Shown in pieces: positions 60,552-64,000 of a stretch of 64,000 nt of DNA (the stretch's first letter is position 1; each line of letters opens with the position of its first letter). The stretch comes from UBA1731 sp964440985 (GTDB lineage Bacteria > Verrucomicrobiota > Kiritimatiellia > RFP12 > UBA1067). The position numbers were made by a program, and so were the translations under genes. The DNA lies in contig CAYTWE010000004.1 in the NCBI GenBank assembly GCA_964440985.1, positions 3,805-67,804 of the forward strand, given 5' to 3'. The notes under the pieces were generated by a model. The model was not told the DNA's origin. It did no database searches and saw nothing but the letters and a program-made list of their open reading frames with translations.

Positions 60552-61760
60552 TTAATCGCTGTAGACGCGCTCCGTGCCGCGGTTCACAAACGGACTGTCG
60601 AGACCGGAAGCAAGATACGCCTTCAACGTGACATACGTCACATCCACCAGCTCGTCGAAAGTGTATTTCCTCGTAGGCGACGAATTCGCCTGCGGCTTGT
60701 CCGGGCGGTCATACGACACGGAGCATTCAAGTGTGAGGGCCAAGGCGCCGGACGCAAGGGCGAACATGCTGTTGAGGTTTATCTCCGGCCTGCTTGGACG
60801 ATCCTCTTCCGGAGACTTCGGCACGGATGACGTCAATCCCGCTTCGTGCAGAGCAAGGTTGCAGCGATAGCGGACATCCCTTGCACGCTTCAGCTTTTCC
60901 GGATGCTCTATCGAACTCGGCGAAAGCACCGACGGCGCAAACTCATATGAATGTCCGTTCAGCACCGCATCCGCACGCCATCTCGCAGCAAGTTTCAGCA
61001 ATGCCTTCGCCTCCTCCGTACGGATGTCCCCGGGACACGCATCGTGCATGATGTTGTAGCCATCGGCATTTGGATATCCGCCCGGATATGCGACCTTGCC
61101 TACAGGCAGCGGAAACCACGCCTTGCTTCCGCGCCATCCGATCAGCGAGCCGTCCGCCCACACGCCCTGCGACACCTTTCTGAATGTCACCCAATCCACA
61201 CCGCGAAGGTGGTCAGGGGAAATTGCGCGTCCGTCCATGTTAACGCACGGAACGATGATGAGCCTGTACCTCCCCGCAAGGCGAATCAGCTCCTCGTCCC
61301 GTCTGCCGCGAAAGTCAGTCCCCGTTTCAAGCATCTTGATGACGTTTGCCGCGCCAGCGACCGTTTCAGGCTCAGCGCCATGCACACCGGCAATGAAGAG
61401 GAACGTCTGCGTTCCTCCCTGCGGACGGCCATAGTAGTTCCGGTAGGTGGTCGACCCCTGCCCTGCCGACCAGTTGGTCTGCGGCGGCGGTTCATTGAAG
61501 TCGCCATAGAACAGGGCGTACACCGGATATCCGAGCGGCGTTCTGCATATGATCTCCTTCCGTGAGCATTTCGTAGCGTTCTCGCAAAGTTCCATGATCT
61601 CCGCAGGGCGCACCTTCCAGAAATCCGGCCGTCTCTCAAGCCCCTCCACCTCAAACGGCTTGAACCGCGTAGGACTGATTCCGCCGCCATGCGTTCTGCA
61701 TCCCGCAAACGCCGCAGCGAGCGACATTGCGCCTAAAAAGCCCTTTCTCGAAGTGTTCAT
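60552..61760 (-). CDS. M14-type zinc carboxypeptidase lipoprotein
   Basis: The 402-residue product has a signal with TSRKGFLGAM resembling a Tat motif (with RK instead of RR) followed by a lipobox-like AFAGC. The enzyme part shows the zinc ligands of GVHGAEPE and LNGHSYE and a late glutamate in LTLECSVSY that could be catalytic. The family removes C-terminal residues or acts on peptidoglycan peptides. AGGGAG precedes the ATG. It is 19 nt past the heparinase gene. Confidence 0.8.
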   Translation of the reverse strand: MNTSRKGFLGAMSLAAAFAGCRTHGGGISPTRFKPFEVEGLERRPDFWKVRPAEIMELCENATKCSRKEIICRTPLGYPVYALFYGDFNEPPPQTNWSAGQGSTTYRNYYGRPQGGTQTFLFIAGVHGAEPETVAGAANVIKMLETGTDFRGRRDEELIRLAGRYRLIIVPCVNMDGRAISPDHLRGVDWVTFRKVSQGVWADGSLIGWRGSKAWFPLPVGKVAYPGGYPNADGYNIMHDACPGDIRTEEAKALLKLAARWRADAVLNGHSYEFAPSVLSPSSIEHPEKLKRARDVRYRCNLALHEAGLTSSVPKSPEEDRPSRPEINLNSMFALASGALALTLECSVSYDRPDKPQANSSPTRKYTFDELVDVTYVTLKAYLASGLDSPFVNRGTERVYSD

Positions 61761-61779
61761 GGCATAATCTCCCTGCAAA

Positions 61780-64000
61780 TCACAACACACCGGACTGCGC
61801 AGTCACCTTTTCGGCAAGCTTCGCGCTTTCCTTCGCCAGACATTTCCCGTCACTCCCGACAAGACGGAATCGCACATCCCCGCCGACAGGGCCTGTGCGG
61901 TTGAAGCGCAAGACCACTTCAAGCGTCCCGGTCTTCCCTTGCATTCGCTGTCCGGGAATGGTCATCCTGACCCCGTCGCTTGACGGACCTTTTACGTACT
62001 CGCTGATCACCGGTTCGCAGTTCGACGCATCACCGACATTTATCACGTGAAGAAACCTGTCGTTCTTGGACGGCCTTCCCGGCTTTACGGAAATGCGCCA
62101 CTGCCCGAACCACGGCCCTGTCCCGCGTCTTGCGCACCTCTCGTTTGCGTCCTTTACGTAATCTTCATCTAACGGCCAGTTCCTTCCGGCGCTCCAGAAC
62201 TCACGTCCCGGTCCGCCTGTCTTTTCGATGCTGCCGCCTTCTGGGAGAAGCGTCCGCACATGCATCATGCCGTCCTCCGCCTTGGACTTGACGATGCAAC
62301 CGTTGATGTCCGGCTCGTTCTGCATATGGAGAAGCCACTCCTTCGAATAGGACGGATCTGTTGCGCCAACACGGTCGTACACGACAAAGACGTCCGGCAT
62401 TATGTAGACGAACTGGCGGACTGCTTCGCTGCATTTGCCGCCATAGCTGCGCGTCGCGTCAGCCGCCACGTAGGTATACAGCGGATTCGTTTCGAACGCA
62501 ATGGGCGTCCCCTTGGCCTTGCACTGCCCGCCGTAGGAGAACTTGCCTTCCGGTCCGTCGTATTTCAATCCCCAGTAGGGGGTGAGCGGCTCGTTCGGCT
62601 TGTGGATCAGCACACAGTTGTGTGCGACAGTCTGTGCATAGTAGTACGTGAGGTTGTGATCGGTCTGACGTGCGCGGGAACCGGAATCGAGCGCCTGATA
62701 TCCGTTGCGATATATGACAAAGTTGTTTTCGTCGTAATGGCGGTGGTTGTCGACATCACCGCCGGAGGTGAACATGCAGTATGTGGCGTCTGCATTCCAG
62801 CCGCTCCGCATTGCAAACTGTCCGATGCTCTCGAAGTGCCTCGCCTTGAGCTTCCATGCGTCCAGCTCTTCATCCGAAAATGGTTCAATCCCGTCGACAT
62901 CTGCGAACAGGAACGGATACATCGGCCATGTGCCGCCAAGGCTCTGGCGCGACACATGGCGGCGCAGCGTGACGGCGAGACGCGCCGCCGCCGGGGACGA
63001 CTTGCGGTAGAAGTTGGCGTACTGCGTCATGTGCTCGTAGAGACGCCCCACAGGAAGCAGGTTGTCGTCGTGCGGCGCATCGCCAAACCCGCAATGTCCC
63101 GCACCGGCCTTCGTCGGAATCCAGTTCCACCATATCCAGTTCGGGAACAGCGCGAGATTCGGATATTCTGCCGCCGCATCCATTCCTGCGGCAGAGGCCA
63201 ACGTATGGAAGAAGTTGAAATGCGCCCACGGGTACTCCCCCATCGAATATCCGACAACGCCGGACGCCAATGCGCCATCATCGCCGGACACCTTGTCGCG
63301 GAACGCAAGCATCGTGCACGAAACCTCGTAGCCGCGCCGCAGATGGCTGTCAGCCAGATCGTCGCAGAATCCGTCGCCGGATGCGGCTACGCCCGAATAC
63401 CAGAGAAGCGTCTGCACACCGTAGAAGCCGGAGTATGGATCGCCGTAGTTTCGCCTCACGATTGCAGGTCGACCTTCGCCGGGCTGCACATCCTCGACGT
63501 GCTGGACGAGAGGAACTATTATGTCGCGCCGCTCTTCGGGCGCAAGCGCTTCAAATATCCAGTCGTACGCGCACAGGGCGAGAACGCGGGAATTTGAATA
63601 CCAGTTTACGGCGCGGCGGTTTCGGTATGCCTCGCTGTATGCGGCTACGCTGACCGTAAGCATCCGCTTTGCCTTTTCGAGATAGCGGCGTTCACCGGTA
63701 AATCGCCATGCGAGCGCACACATCGAAGCCTGCACACCCCATTCCTTCACGTGCGGAAGCGGAATCGCCGACGGCCACCCAGGTGCCGGCGCCTCCGTAC
63801 CGGAACACACCGGATTGGTGGGGAATGCGTCACACCTTCTGAGAAGTTCCGTCAGCTCCGATTTCGCCGCACCCTCAGCGTATGCCTTGATTGACGGCCA
63901 TGTGTCACTGTTGAAGAAAAGCCGTGGATGGCTTTTTCTTATCTCCGGAATCTGTCGAGGCAACGCAGCAGACGCAATGCCCGCCGCCATTGCAACGGCA
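61780..64000 (-). CDS. Heparinase II/III-family polysaccharide lyase, 5' part beyond the window
   Basis: At least 736 residues are visible. The visible start, VAMAAGIASAALPRQIPE, looks like the tail of a signal peptide, so the true start is beyond the right edge. A helical (alpha/alpha) toroid with NWYSNSRVLALCAYDWIFEAL covers the first half. The beta-sandwich half begins with HRHYDENNFVIYRNGYQALDSG, the conserved heparinase II/III C-terminal signature. The family cleaves uronate-containing glycans such as heparan, chondroitin or alginate. It leads the four-gene run down to the sialate esterase. Confidence 0.85.
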   Translation of the reverse strand, partial: AVAMAAGIASAALPRQIPEIRKSHPRLFFNSDTWPSIKAYAEGAAKSELTELLRRCDAFPTNPVCSGTEAPAPGWPSAIPLPHVKEWGVQASMCALAWRFTGERRYLEKAKRMLTVSVAAYSEAYRNRRAVNWYSNSRVLALCAYDWIFEALAPEERRDIIVPLVQHVEDVQPGEGRPAIVRRNYGDPYSGFYGVQTLLWYSGVAASGDGFCDDLADSHLRRGYEVSCTMLAFRDKVSGDDGALASGVVGYSMGEYPWAHFNFFHTLASAAGMDAAAEYPNLALFPNWIWWNWIPTKAGAGHCGFGDAPHDDNLLPVGRLYEHMTQYANFYRKSSPAAARLAVTLRRHVSRQSLGGTWPMYPFLFADVDGIEPFSDEELDAWKLKARHFESIGQFAMRSGWNADATYCMFTSGGDVDNHRHYDENNFVIYRNGYQALDSGSRARQTDHNLTYYYAQTVAHNCVLIHKPNEPLTPYWGLKYDGPEGKFSYGGQCKAKGTPIAFETNPLYTYVAADATRSYGGKCSEAVRQFVYIMPDVFVVYDRVGATDPSYSKEWLLHMQNEPDINGCIVKSKAEDGMMHVRTLLPEGGSIEKTGGPGREFWSAGRNWPLDEDYVKDANERCARRGTGPWFGQWRISVKPGRPSKNDRFLHVINVGDASNCEPVISEYVKGPSSDGVRMTIPGQRMQGKTGTLEVVLRFNRTGPVGGDVRFRLVGSDGKCLAKESAKLAEKVTAQSGVL

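Overview
The window reads like a chromosome segment of a host-associated anaerobe of the Verrucomicrobiota/Lentisphaerota group, most plausibly a gut Kiritimatiellia. This is an inference from gene content: secreted glycoside hydrolases, SUMF1-type proteins, a DUF1080 lipoprotein, an autotransporter-like beta-strand protein and a heparinase, beside bacterial housekeeping genes. No rRNA is present to settle it. The DNA is GC-rich, so many long mirror frames exist. Almost every real gene lies on the minus strand; the only complete plus-strand gene is ubiE/menG at 53.7 kb.

Layout, described left to right. 0.1-11.1 kb holds a membrane-anchored metallophosphoesterase, pyrG-carB, and an operon read as ROK kinase, NahK-like kinase, dnaB, rsmI. 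11.1-12.6 kb is an accessory patch with a lipoprotein, a promoter containing an A10 spacer, a C15-(CA)11 microsatellite and a broken C-terminal gene fragment. 12.6-18.6 kb is trpS, ruvA, ymdB, a HAD phosphatase, a GT39-like membrane glycosyltransferase and an HSL-type esterase. 18.6-21.9 kb holds a DUF1080 lipoprotein, a KDG-type sugar kinase and an alginate-export-type porin. 22-28 kb has polA, trmH, a TatD-linked-type radical SAM protein, pyridoxal kinase and tpiA. 28.3-42.8 kb is a carbohydrate-degradation block: an unclassified secreted protein, a GH20 fused to an SGNH domain, a truncated gene, two ~1,000-aa GH42-like enzymes, two tandem SUMF1 proteins and a small secreted protein, the last five joined by overlapping stops and starts behind a second A10-spacer promoter. 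42.8-44.9 kb is a nitrilase/esterase pair. 45-46 kb is gene-poor with palindromes, followed by tRNA-Ser(GGA). 46.2-55.1 kb is argS, def, an M16 peptidase, eno, an esterase lipoprotein, ubiE and an SDR. 55.2-64 kb is a second catabolic cluster: sialate O-acetylesterase, a 1,293-aa beta-strand-rich secreted protein, an M14 carboxypeptidase and a heparinase II/III that runs off the right edge.

Expression signals are unusually legible. A TGnTATAAT-like extended -10 recurs before unlinked genes. In seven cases the start ATG lies only 6-10 nt past the -10, so these mRNAs should be leaderless or nearly so, while other genes have AAAGGAG-type ribosome binding sites. Two further promoters carry ten consecutive A residues between a GGATTGAC -35 region and the -10, both ahead of secreted or lipoprotein genes. 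They are candidates for phase-variable surface-gene switches and are, with the leaderless promoter class, the most interesting features here.
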